DNA from: a virus
Length of the DNA stretch: 23,295 nt
Strand: one strand, 5' to 3'
Virus record (IMG/VR): IMGVR_UViG_3300026116_000097
Span: 1 to 23,295 of that record
Shown here: in pieces, positions 1 through 7,362 of the stretch
How the letters are laid out: each line of letters starts with the position of its first letter
Position numbering within the stretch: position 1 is the first letter of the stretch
Translations under genes and position numbers: made by a program
The notes under the pieces: model-generated
Databases searched by the model: none
What the model was told of the DNA's origin: nothing
What the model saw: only the letters and a program-made list of their open reading frames with translations

Positions 1-135
1 CTGATCGTGAAGGAAGGCGATGACCTTCTCAGCGCCACACGCTACGGCGTGATGATGCGGCGGATCGCGACCGTCCAGGCAAAGACAGCCACCAACGCAG
101 TCAGGAGCGGGGGCCGCGCCTCGTGGATGTCATGA
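1..135 (+). CDS. Terminase large subunit, C-terminal end (partial)
   Basis: Frame 1 is open from the first base and stops at TGA 133-135, giving the last 44 residues of a protein that starts outside the window. The end reads KEGDDLLSATRYGVMM, which matches the closing helix of the terminase large subunit nuclease domain, where a DDxxDAxRY-type motif carries the last acidic residue of the RNase H-like fold. The protein would be the ATP-driven motor and nuclease that packages phage DNA through the portal. The next gene overlaps its stop codon (ATGA at 132-135), and the portal follows, as in P22-type phages. The motif and order are seen; the family call is inferred from 44 residues only. Confidence 0.75.
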   Translation: MIVKEGDDLLSATRYGVMMRRIATVQAKTATNAVRSGGRASWMS

Positions 136-434
136 GCTTCACTCTCCCCGCCACCCAATACAGCGACCAGCGCACCGATGTCGAGGCAATGCTCCGCGTC
201 ATCGAGCAGACCTGCCCGAAGACCACACCGAAGGATGTACGCGCCGCGCTGCTGACTGGTGCGGACGAGATCAAGCGATGGCGCACGCTCGCGCAGGACA
301 CGGCACGCCAGCTTGAGGAAGCGGCCAATGTTCGCATCAGTGAGATGGCGACAACCTCGCAGGCGAATGAGATCCAGCGTGGGGTGAAGCAGACGATGCT
401 GGACCTGGCCATGAGGTTCAAAGAACTGGCATGA
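132..434 (+). CDS. Small helical protein between terminase and portal
   Basis: This gene encodes 100 aa if it starts at ATG 132, which overlaps the terminase stop as ATGA; an upstream in-frame GTG at 123 would add three residues but lies inside the terminase gene. The stop overlaps the portal start, again as ATGA (431-434). The product is rich in Ala, Glu, Gln and Arg and looks almost wholly alpha-helical, with no signal peptide, cysteine cluster or membrane segment. I do not recognise the family. The tight coupling on both sides suggests translation in step with terminase and portal, so a role in head assembly or packaging is likely but not shown. Confidence 0.75.
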   Translation: MSFTLPATQYSDQRTDVEAMLRVIEQTCPKTTPKDVRAALLTGADEIKRWRTLAQDTARQLEEAANVRISEMATTSQANEIQRGVKQTMLDLAMRFKELA

Positions 435-2632
435 GCGCCCAGCCCTCAGACTTCGACCGCGACGCAACGACCGACGAAGGCATCTGGCGCGAGTGCGCCG
501 AACGCCTGCGGATGGCGACGGCGGCCGAGTCTGAGAACCGCATCAAGGGCATCAGCGCGCTTCAGTTCCGCTGGGGCGAGCAGTGGGATGCCGATGTGCG
601 CAATACGCGCAAGATCGACGGCCGCCCCGCACTCACAATCAACCACACGAACACGTTCTGCGCGCGCCTCGCGAACACGCTCCGCCAGCAGCGCCCGCGC
701 ATCAAGTGTCACCCAGTGGGCGACGGTGCAGACGTCGATACGGCCGCGACCGTCAACGGCCTGATCCGTCACATCGAGACGCTGAGCAATGCCTCGGTGG
801 CCTACGACACGGGCGTCGAGAGCGCGATCAACATCGGCTGGGGCTACTGGCGCATCGTCAGCCAGTACATCGACGAGAAGAGCTTCGATCAGGAGCTGAA
901 GATCCTGCCGATCCGCAACACCTTCACGGTGTACATGGATCCGGCCGCCACCATGCCCGCTGGCGAGGACATGGGCTGGTGCATCATCAGTGAAACGATG
1001 AAGCGCTCGGAGTACAAGCGGAAGTACCCGAAGGCAGAAAACTGCGAATGGCGCTACACCGATGCGCCTGGCGACATGGTGACGGACTGGGAGAGCAAGG
1101 AAGAACTGCGCCTGGCCGAGTACTACCGCATTCACGAGGTGCGAGACACGCTGTGCAAGCTGTCTGATGGGTCCACGAAACTGATGTCGGAGCTTGTGGA
1201 CCCCGATGTGATCGCGGCCATGGGCCTCATGATCGTGGCCAAGCGTCCAACCACACGCCGTGAGGTGCAGTGGTTCCGGCTTAACGGCTGCACAGTGATT
1301 GATCAGCGCACGATCCCGGGCCGCTTCATCCCTGTGATTCGCTGCGAGGGTAACGTCCTCGACGTGAATGGCCGCGTCTGCCGCAAGGGCATGGTTGAGG
1401 ACCTCAAAGACCCTGCGCAGATGTTCAATTACTGGCGCACGGCACAGACCGAGCGTTACGCGTTGACGCCCAAGGCGCCATGGGTCGTCGCTGAGGGGCA
1501 GATCGAGGGTCACCCCGAATGGAATGACGCGAACCAGAAGAGCTATTCCACGCTCGTCTACAAGCCGATAGCGGGCCCCGATGGCATGACGCCATTGCCG
1601 CCGCCGGTTCGCGTGCCGCCGGCTCAGGTGGAAGCGGGCATGTCCGAGGCTGCGCAGGGTGCCGAGCACGACCTGATGTCGGTCGCCGGCATGCCGCAGG
1701 AGAATCCAGAGATCTCCGCGCGCGTGGTGAGTGGCAACAAGTATCTGCAGCGCCGACAGGGCATGCAGGACCTGACGCACTTCCAGTACTACGACAACCA
1801 GACGCTGGCAATTGCATGGACGGGCTCTATCCTGCTGGAGCTTATCCCGTACTACTACGACACGCAGCGGATGCAGCGGATCATCGGCGACGACGGCGTG
1901 CCGCAGATGGTCGGCATCAACCAGCCGACCGAAAGCCCCGAGAATCCGTCGATTCAGATCGTGAAGAACGACCTCAAGGTGGGTCGCTACGACGTCGTGA
2001 TGGATACAGGGCCCGGCTACGCGACGAAGCGCGAGGAAGCCGCCGAATCGATGCTGGAACTTCTTGGTACACCGCTCGGTGAGCAGGTGGCCTCGACGAG
2101 CGGCGACATCATCGTGCGCAACATGGATTTCCCGGGCGCCGATGAGGTGGCCGATCGCATCGCTGTCACAATCCCGGGCGCGCTCGACAAGATCATGGAG
2201 GGCTTGCCGAAGCAGGCGCAGACCATCATTGGCTCGCTGCAGGCGCAGATGAAGCAGCTGCAGGACCAGAACCAGCAGCAGGCGCTCGAGATCAAGTACG
2301 GCCGCGGCATAGCCGAGCTGAAGGAAGAGGGCGCAACCAGGCGCACGCTCATCACAGCGACCGGAAAAGCGCACGACACCGAGCGCAAAGCCAAGAGCGA
2401 CGATCTCAACAGCGAGCGCGACTACGAAGGCTGGCAGAGCGAAGTGGACAAGAATGTCCGCGCAAAGATTGCCGTGGCGCATATCCAACGCGATACCGCG
2501 CTCGACGTCGCCGAGATTCGCGTGGGCGGTCAGTTGCTGAACACCCATGCGGAGGCGGCCCACGAAGCGAAAGCCGCAGATAAGGCCATCGAGGCCGCCC
2601 AGACAGACAGGCGCGAGAGCGCAGGAAAGTAA
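431..2632 (+). CDS. Portal protein (P22 gp1-like)
   Basis: The 733-aa product is close to the 725 aa of the P22 portal and sits at the P22 portal position, between terminase and scaffold. The portal is a 12-subunit ring at one capsid vertex through which DNA is packaged and ejected. The N-terminal part (about residues 1-120) holds a typical opening with RFRWGEQW-like and NHTNTF segments; the central part has the conserved stretch SARVVSGNKYLQRRQGMQDL near residues 430-450, followed by an aromatic TYYYD-like region. After residue 600 the protein becomes a long Gln/Ala/Glu/Lys-rich coiled-coil tail, in keeping with the barrel helix of P22-type portals. The start ATG overlaps the upstream stop. 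A long opposite-strand open frame across it is a composition artefact. Confidence 0.93.
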   Translation: MSAQPSDFDRDATTDEGIWRECAERLRMATAAESENRIKGISALQFRWGEQWDADVRNTRKIDGRPALTINHTNTFCARLANTLRQQRPRIKCHPVGDGADVDTAATVNGLIRHIETLSNASVAYDTGVESAINIGWGYWRIVSQYIDEKSFDQELKILPIRNTFTVYMDPAATMPAGEDMGWCIISETMKRSEYKRKYPKAENCEWRYTDAPGDMVTDWESKEELRLAEYYRIHEVRDTLCKLSDGSTKLMSELVDPDVIAAMGLMIVAKRPTTRREVQWFRLNGCTVIDQRTIPGRFIPVIRCEGNVLDVNGRVCRKGMVEDLKDPAQMFNYWRTAQTERYALTPKAPWVVAEGQIEGHPEWNDANQKSYSTLVYKPIAGPDGMTPLPPPVRVPPAQVEAGMSEAAQGAEHDLMSVAGMPQENPEISARVVSGNKYLQRRQGMQDLTHFQYYDNQTLAIAWTGSILLELIPYYYDTQRMQRIIGDDGVPQMVGINQPTESPENPSIQIVKNDLKVGRYDVVMDTGPGYATKREEAAESMLELLGTPLGEQVASTSGDIIVRNMDFPGADEVADRIAVTIPGALDKIMEGLPKQAQTIIGSLQAQMKQLQDQNQQQALEIKYGRGIAELKEEGATRRTLITATGKAHDTERKAKSDDLNSERDYEGWQSEVDKNVRAKIAVAHIQRDTALDVAEIRVGGQLLNTHAEAAHEAKAADKAIEAAQTDRRESAGK

Positions 2633-3661
2633 ATGGCTCAGGTCCTCACGAACGAGAACATGGTGGAGTTCATTCAGACGCGTCAGGCGCCAGAGTTCAA
2701 GGCGCCAGAAGCGAAGTCTGAACCTGCCAACCCATCCGAAGCCGCGGCTGCAAAGCCAGCGGACTCAGCAACAGCATCGGCAGCAGAACCGGCAAAGGCC
2801 GAGCGGCCGCGCGCGGAGGATGGAAAGTTCGTGAAGGCCGAAGAGGCCAAGAAGGAAGAGCCGGCGGCGAAGGCCGCAGACGATGACGAGCACGATGATG
2901 ACGGTGCGAAACTGAGCGACGCGGTAAAACGCAAGATCGACAAGATCGTCGCAAAGAAGCACAGGGCGATGAAAGAGGCCGAAGAGTTCGCGCGCGATGA
3001 GTATCGTGAGCGGAAAGCGGCAGTTGAGCGTGCAGAGGCCTTGCAGCGTGAAATCGACGCGCTGAAGGCCGGGAAGTCACAGCCCGGCACGGCATCCACC
3101 GAGGGCGATGAGCCCAAGATGGAAGACTTCAAAACGGTTGGCGAATACGCGAAAGCACTCGCGAAGTACGAAACGGCGCAGGCCCTCAAGGCCGAACGCG
3201 CAGAGCGTGCGAAAGATACCCAGAAGCAGGCAATCGAGAACGTGCAGCAGCAGTTTGCTGAGCGCGTGGCTTCGACCGCCAAAGAGATTTCCGACTATCA
3301 CGAGGTAGTCGAGGCTGCTGATTGGGAAGTCCCGCACCACATTCAGGCGTACATCGTGGATAGCGAGCATGGAGCCCGTCTGGGCTACGAGCTCGCGAAG
3401 AATCGCATTGAGTTCGACCGTATCGCAAAACTGTCGCCGATCCGCGCGTTCGCGGAGCTCGGCAAACTGGAAGACAAGCTCACCGCGAAAGCGGCGCCGG
3501 CCAAAGAGCCCGCAGCCGCGTCGGCGCAAGTCTCCAGAGCCCCCGCACCGATCACCCCACTCGAAGGCAAGTCCACGACGGTCGCAAAACGGCCCGAGGA
3601 CATGAACTTTCAAGAGCTGCGCGCCCACCGAATGGCGGAGCGCGCGGCGGGGAAGAGGTGA
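2633..3661 (+). CDS. Scaffolding protein (P22 gp8-like)
   Basis: The ATG follows the portal stop with no gap. The product has 342 aa, similar to the 303 aa of P22 scaffold. It is highly charged and low in complexity: an Ala/Pro/Glu/Lys-rich, probably disordered first 80 residues with an acidic DDDEHDDD run, then a long coiled-coil region (about 90-230), and a basic C-terminal helix ending AHRMAERAAGKR. A short, basic, C-terminal helix-turn-helix is what P22-type scaffold uses to bind coat protein. Scaffold guides procapsid assembly and then leaves. The identification rests on position between portal and coat, composition and the basic C-terminus, not on a conserved catalytic motif. Confidence 0.85.
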   Translation: MAQVLTNENMVEFIQTRQAPEFKAPEAKSEPANPSEAAAAKPADSATASAAEPAKAERPRAEDGKFVKAEEAKKEEPAAKAADDDEHDDDGAKLSDAVKRKIDKIVAKKHRAMKEAEEFARDEYRERKAAVERAEALQREIDALKAGKSQPGTASTEGDEPKMEDFKTVGEYAKALAKYETAQALKAERAERAKDTQKQAIENVQQQFAERVASTAKEISDYHEVVEAADWEVPHHIQAYIVDSEHGARLGYELAKNRIEFDRIAKLSPIRAFAELGKLEDKLTAKAAPAKEPAAASAQVSRAPAPITPLEGKSTTVAKRPEDMNFQELRAHRMAERAAGKR

Positions 3662-3671
3662 GGGAACGGCT

Positions 3672-4310
3672 ATGACCATCAATAGCCCCGGTCTCACCAT
3701 GGCAGATGCTTCTGAAAGCCTTCTGCAGCGTTTTTCTGTGAAGTGTGCCAAGCCAGATGCGAACGGTTGCATTCACTGGCTGGGGTCAAAAACGAAACGT
3801 GGTTATGGGGTCATCCTGATCGGAAAGGTCCGAGGGAAGAATCTCAGAACGACGGCTCATCGTGCCGCGTGGCTGCTAGAACGAGGCGACTTGTCGCCTG
3901 AAATCCTAGTGCTGCATAAGTGCGATAACCCTTCATGCGTCAATGTCGATCATCTATTTCTCGGATCACCTGCAAACAACACGCGCGACATGGTGGCTAA
4001 GAATCGCCACGGTTGGCGCCATGGGACTCCATGGCAGAAGTTGAATGCAGTGGATGGCGAGCGGATTCGTGATCTGCGTGCCGCAGGGTATTCACAGCAG
4101 AAGATCGCTGATTGGATTGGCGTCAGCAGGCCGCTGATATCAATGGTGTTGGCCGGGAAAATCTTTCATTCCCGACACCCTATTGGGCTGCTAAGGAGCA
4201 GCGAACATCAGCAACAATTTGCTTACGATCAGCTACATCACCAACGAAGGTCTGTTGGTGCTGGAAAACACGCTGGTCTTCGCCGACAAGGTGGACCGTC
4301 AGTATTCTGA
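3672..4310 (+). CDS. HNH endonuclease with C-terminal HTH, inserted upstream of coat
   Basis: The 212-aa frame starts at ATG 3672 behind a GAGGGA ribosome site; ATG 3699 (residue 10) is an alternative. It carries the zinc-type HNH signature of phage homing-like nucleases: AHRAAW (His63), then HKCDNPSCVNVDHLF (His82, Cys84, Cys89, Asn91, His94). A helix-turn-helix follows at about residues 141-158 and the family domain seems to end near residue 165 (GKIF). The last 45 residues are simply the coat gene read in another frame, so the original stop seems to have been lost. The first ten or so residues do not resemble an HNH opening. It probably nicks or cuts DNA of related phages lacking the insertion. 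It separates scaffold and coat, which are adjacent in P22. Confidence 0.85.
   Translation: MTINSPGLTMADASESLLQRFSVKCAKPDANGCIHWLGSKTKRGYGVILIGKVRGKNLRTTAHRAAWLLERGDLSPEILVLHKCDNPSCVNVDHLFLGSPANNTRDMVAKNRHGWRHGTPWQKLNAVDGERIRDLRAAGYSQQKIADWIGVSRPLISMVLAGKIFHSRHPIGLLRSSEHQQQFAYDQLHHQRRSVGAGKHAGLRRQGGPSVF
4187..4202 (+). promoter_or_regulatory. Hairpin over the coat gene ribosome site
   Basis: GCTGCT (4187-4192) and AGCAGC (4197-4202) form a perfect 6-bp stem around the loop AAGG. The ribosome site AAGGAG (4193-4198) of the coat gene therefore lies partly in the loop and partly in the right arm. Ribosomes translating the HNH gene pass through this hairpin and stop only at 4310, so they would open it. 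The pairing is seen; control of coat translation by it is inference. Confidence 0.4.
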
Positions 4311-5568
4311 CGAGTTTGCCATCAAGGGCGCGAAGATCGGTGCCACCTGCAACGTGCGGCGCCCGCCGCGTTACCTCGGCACTTTCGGCCCCGCGCTGAA
4401 TGTCGAAGACACGAACGAGACCTATGTTCCGGTCTCGCTGAACAATCAGTTCCATGTGGACGTGCAGTTCACGACGGCGGACTTGCTGCTGTCGATGGAT
4501 ATGTTCCGCACGCGCGTGCTGAAGCCGATGATGGCGACAGTTGCGAACCGCATCGACTCGGACGGCCTGTATTTCGCCTACCAGAACACGGCCCAGTACG
4601 TGGGCACGCCGGGCACGGTGCCGTCGAACTACCTGACGTTCGCATCAGCGGACGCCCAGCTGTCGAACGAAGCCATCCCCGAGGATGGCCGCTGCATGAT
4701 CCTCTCGCCCTACACCATGGCTTCTGCCGTGGACGGGGTGAAAGGCCTGTTCAATCCCCAGGCACAGATCGGCGAGTTCCTGAAGCGGAACATGATCGCG
4801 AAGAACTTCGCGAACTTCGACTGGTACAAAGACCAGAACGTTGTCACGTTCACCCAGGGCAACTTCCCGAGTGCCCCGACGCTGAAGGCTGTCACTCAGC
4901 CGGCGATCATCTCCACGGGCTGGGCACAGTCGGGCTTCCTGCAGACGACCGGATGGGGCGCAACCGCCGCGGGCCCGAAGGTCGGCGACATCATCTCCAT
5001 TGCGGGTGTCTATCCGGCGAACCCGCAGAGCCGCACGCAATACGGTTCGGCGCTCAAGACGTTCGTGGTGCTGCCACCGGGTGGGTATACGCAGAACCCG
5101 ATTGGTGCGGCAACGCCTGGGCCGGCATACGCGGCGGCATCGCTCACATACGGCACGTTCAGCGCCACGACAGGCGTCTACACCTCAGACGGCGGCGAGG
5201 ATCTCTCGCTGCTCATCGGCGAGGTTGTGATCACTGGCGGTCAGTTCCAGAACGTGGCCGTGCCGGGCGGTTCCATCTCGACGACGGCGGCGCTGTCCTT
5301 CTGGGGAACGACGACCACCTCAATGGACGGCATCGTCACCCCGCAGGGCATCGCGCTTCACAAGACGGCCTTCGCGCTCGCATTCGCGGATCTTCCGCTG
5401 CCACGTGGCGTGGAAGAGGCGGCACGCGCCAACGATGCGGATATCGGTATGTCGATGCGCATGGTGACGCAGTACACCGTGAACAACGATGCGATGCCGA
5501 CGCGTTGCGACGTCCTGTACGGCTATGCGGGTTTGTACCGCAATGCCGCTGTGCGCGTGGTCGGCTAA
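4207..5568 (+). CDS. Major coat protein (P22 gp5-like), apparent ATC start
   Basis: This is the main capsid protein, 453 aa counted from codon 4207. It fits the P22 coat family in length (430 aa in P22), in position after scaffold, and in motifs: an opening NNLLTISYITNE, then ENTLVFADKVDRQYSDEF, a VQFTTADLLLSMDMF stretch, and an inserted beta domain around residues 230-340 containing GDIISIAGVYPANPQS. The frame is closed upstream by TAA 4192-4194, and no ATG or GTG exists before well-conserved sequence. TTG 4219 is the first usual start but has no ribosome site. TAAGGAG 4192-4198 lies 8 nt before ATC 4207, which would give (M)SNNLLTISYITNE. I chose 4207 on that ground; a true ATC start, a base error, or removal of the HNH insert at RNA level all remain open. 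Confidence 0.88.
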   Translation: MSNNLLTISYITNEGLLVLENTLVFADKVDRQYSDEFAIKGAKIGATCNVRRPPRYLGTFGPALNVEDTNETYVPVSLNNQFHVDVQFTTADLLLSMDMFRTRVLKPMMATVANRIDSDGLYFAYQNTAQYVGTPGTVPSNYLTFASADAQLSNEAIPEDGRCMILSPYTMASAVDGVKGLFNPQAQIGEFLKRNMIAKNFANFDWYKDQNVVTFTQGNFPSAPTLKAVTQPAIISTGWAQSGFLQTTGWGATAAGPKVGDIISIAGVYPANPQSRTQYGSALKTFVVLPPGGYTQNPIGAATPGPAYAAASLTYGTFSATTGVYTSDGGEDLSLLIGEVVITGGQFQNVAVPGGSISTTAALSFWGTTTTSMDGIVTPQGIALHKTAFALAFADLPLPRGVEEAARANDADIGMSMRMVTQYTVNNDAMPTRCDVLYGYAGLYRNAAVRVVG

Positions 5569-5580
5569 GGAGAATCACAC
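5566..5580 (+). promoter_or_regulatory. Strong ribosome site TAAGGAG after coat
   Basis: TAAGGAG (5566-5572) contains the coat stop codon and sits exactly 8 nt before ATG 5581. The same 7-mer with the same 8-nt spacing precedes ATC 4207 of the coat gene, which is the main evidence for placing the coat start there. Confidence 0.8.
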
Positions 5581-5862
5581 ATGAGCTACACCAATCCTGG
5601 CCCGGCTATTACGACGGGCAGCACCATCACCGGCACCGGCAGCCCCTGGGGAGGCGGCGCCTCAGCAACCAGCACCGTGGGCTTCTATGGCGTGACTCCC
5701 ATCACGCAGCCAACGAACGCGGCGCAGGCGGCCCTGACGCTGACCACCGCAATCGGTGGCGGCTATGGGTTCAACACGGCTACAGCCTTCAACGCGTTCA
5801 CCGCGCAGTTGGAGAACATCCGAGCAAGCCTCGTGCTGCTTGGCCTGCTCAAGGGTTCGTAA
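5581..5862 (+). CDS. Small coat-proximal protein, paralogue 1 (decoration or head-fibre candidate)
   Basis: This 93-aa protein follows the coat gene behind a strong TAAGGAG ribosome site. Its first 30 residues are Gly/Thr/Ser-rich; the rest, from GFYGVTPITQP to the end, is shared with the next gene. The motif GFxGVTPxxQP followed by a helix ending in LxxLGLL recurs in phage head-fibre and tail-fibre proteins that follow the coat gene. The strong translation signal, small size and place fit a capsid decoration or head-fibre protein made in many copies. The paralogy and motif are seen; the role is inferred. Confidence 0.8.
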   Translation: MSYTNPGPAITTGSTITGTGSPWGGGASATSTVGFYGVTPITQPTNAAQAALTLTTAIGGGYGFNTATAFNAFTAQLENIRASLVLLGLLKGS

Positions 5863-5872
5863 CCAAAACAGC

Positions 5873-5894
5873 AGAGGGGGCATAAGCCCCCTCT
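5873..5894 (+). terminator. Perfect 9-bp hairpin between the paralogues
   Basis: AGAGGGGGC (5873-5881), loop ATAA, GCCCCCTCT (5886-5894) form a perfect GC-rich stem just after the first paralogue. No run of T follows (CGTGG), so it is not a standard Rho-independent terminator. It may act as a weak terminator or as an RNA-stabilising or processing stem at the 3' end of the highly expressed coat region. Confidence 0.5.
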
Positions 5895-5907
5895 CGTGGA
5901 GATTCGC

Positions 5908-6186
5908 ATGAGTGCACCAGTAGGGACAGGCCGCGCGTTGGGCGTTGCAATGTCCGTGATGGAGTTCGATCAGATCTCGATGACCACCCAGTCAAAGGCT
6001 GGCTTCTTTGGCGTTACCCCGGTAACTCAACCGGCCAATGCAGCGCAGGCCGCATTGACCCTCGTCACCGCCATTGGAGGCGGTTACGGATTCAATACGG
6101 CGACCGCCTTCAACGCGTTCACGGCTCAGCTTGAGAACATCCGGGCTTCGCTCGTGACTCTTGGCTTGCTCAAGGGCGCCGCGTAA
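5908..6186 (+). CDS. Small coat-proximal protein, paralogue 2
   Basis: The 92-aa product starts at ATG 5908 behind GGAG; the GTG at 5896 would lie inside that ribosome site. From GFFGVTPVTQP onward it nearly copies the preceding gene (GGGYGFNTATAFNAFTAQLE is identical in both), while the first 30 residues differ completely. Most base changes between the two copies are at third codon positions, so this is an old duplication kept under selection. As with its twin, it is a decoration or head-fibre candidate; the two could form mixed oligomers or bind different sites on the capsid. Confidence 0.8.
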   Translation: MSAPVGTGRALGVAMSVMEFDQISMTTQSKAGFFGVTPVTQPANAAQAALTLVTAIGGGYGFNTATAFNAFTAQLENIRASLVTLGLLKGAA

Positions 6187-6969
6187 ATGCCGTTCCGCAT
6201 CGCCTTCACGACGGAGTGCGTCGTGCCACTTTCCAAATGGAATGAGCAGGCAACCTTCAACGCAGGATGCCCGCGCGTGCAGCTGGGTGTCCTGCGCAAC
6301 CGGAAACTTGCCGTGGTCGGCGGCAGCCCTCAGGTCATTCATGACATTGAGGAACTGCGCGCTTGGAATGGAGATATCTGGGCTATCAACCACACGGCCG
6401 ACTGGCTGGCCAGCCATGGCATTGCATCCACGTTGTTTACGGTCGATCCGGTTGCGATCGATTCGCCGGTGCGTAAGCGATTACTTGCTACCTCATGCGC
6501 GCCAGAGATGTTCACTGAAGATACCGTCGCCTTCGACATGATTGAGACACACCCGCAGGGATGCGCAGGCGGGACAAGCTCGGCAACCCGTGCACCATGG
6601 CTTGCTTTGTCTATGGGCTACACGGATGTGAGCTTTTTCGGATGCGAAGGCTCCTACGTGAATAACGACCATGTCGATCGCAACGAGCAGGTGGATCGGC
6701 AGTTGATCGTGCGTGCCGGAGGATGCGACTACATCACACGTCCGGACTACTACGTGCAGTGCCAGGAGTTCGCAAAACTCTTCGCAGAGTTTGGCTGCGT
6801 ATTCAAGAACCGCAGCGGCGGCCTTCTGAAGGCGATGCTCGAGAATCCAGACACGTGGGAAGTAGTCGCTGTTTCTCCGGCGCTGAAAGCGCATCTCGAA
6901 GAAGTAAATGGCAAGCAGGGCCTGTACGAAGGCAACTCATCCTATCCAGTGCCGGCGCAGGCGGCATAA
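6187..6969 (+). CDS. MptE-like (DUF115-type) Rossmann protein
   Basis: The ATG follows the previous stop directly. The 260-aa product has the N-terminal pattern LAVVGGSPQVIHDIEELRAW followed by GDIWAINHTADWLASHGI and a FTVDP strand, which resembles the nucleotide-binding Rossmann core of MptE-like proteins (archaeal 6-hydroxymethylpterin diphosphokinase and the DUF115 glycosyltransferase-related group). Later come GGTSSATRAPWLALSMGY and FFGCEGSY. It has no signal or membrane segment but eight or more cysteines. Related proteins occur in phage structural operons without known function. Enzymatic modification of a virion or surface component is possible; the fold assignment is moderate and the substrate unknown. 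Confidence 0.7.
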   Translation: MPFRIAFTTECVVPLSKWNEQATFNAGCPRVQLGVLRNRKLAVVGGSPQVIHDIEELRAWNGDIWAINHTADWLASHGIASTLFTVDPVAIDSPVRKRLLATSCAPEMFTEDTVAFDMIETHPQGCAGGTSSATRAPWLALSMGYTDVSFFGCEGSYVNNDHVDRNEQVDRQLIVRAGGCDYITRPDYYVQCQEFAKLFAEFGCVFKNRSGGLLKAMLENPDTWEVVAVSPALKAHLEEVNGKQGLYEGNSSYPVPAQAA

Positions 6970-6978
6970 GGGCACCCA

Positions 6979-7362
6979 ATGCAAGACACACAGGCCTTCG
7001 CTCCGCTCTACAAGCGCACGAGCACTTCGGGCAGCACTGTAACGCCAGGAACACTGGCGACGAGCGTCACTGTGGCCGCAACCAATGCCGCAGCAACCGC
7101 ATCGGGCCAGATCCCAGGGTGCTGTCCAAGCGATAGCACCCAAATACAGATTGCAAATACGACAACGTCTTGGGCGTTCGTGAACTTCGGCGTGTTACGG
7201 CTCACCGTGACTGCCGCGACAGTTGCGGCAAGCTATCCAGTCGCGCCAGGCGCCGTGGTTGTGGTCACGGTCGATCCTGAAGTCGATGCCGCCTCCGTCA
7301 TTCTGGGTACTGCGCCTGGCGCACTGACCTCGGTCATCTTTACTCGCGGAGCCGGCATATGA
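6979..7362 (+). CDS. Small beta-rich virion-operon protein, unknown
   Basis: This 127-aa protein starts at ATG 6979 behind AAGGG. It is rich in Thr, Ala and Val, with alternating beta-strand patterns and no charged enzyme-like motifs, and ends in a strand-rich AGAVVVVTVDPEVDAASVIL region. Such composition is typical of small phage capsid-decoration or tail proteins, but I do not recognise the family. Its stop overlaps the next start as ATGA, so it is translated together with the fibre-like protein that follows. Confidence 0.7.
   Translation: MQDTQAFAPLYKRTSTSGSTVTPGTLATSVTVAATNAAATASGQIPGCCPSDSTQIQIANTTTSWAFVNFGVLRLTVTAATVAASYPVAPGAVVVVTVDPEVDAASVILGTAPGALTSVIFTRGAGI

Noticed and set aside
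446-2563. 705-aa open frame antisense to the portal
   Set aside because: His/Arg/Leu/Val-rich shadow typical of the complement of GC-rich coding DNA; the portal frame on the other strand is clearly conserved.
3711-4203. Canonical group I intron carrying the HNH gene
   Set aside because: Almost the whole segment is coding and only about 35 nt remain after the HNH domain, too little for the usual 3' intron core. Kept only as an open alternative in the findings.
4953-5885. 310-aa frame overlapping the coat C-terminus
   Set aside because: Arg/Gly/His-rich frame-shift shadow of the coat gene without a ribosome site.
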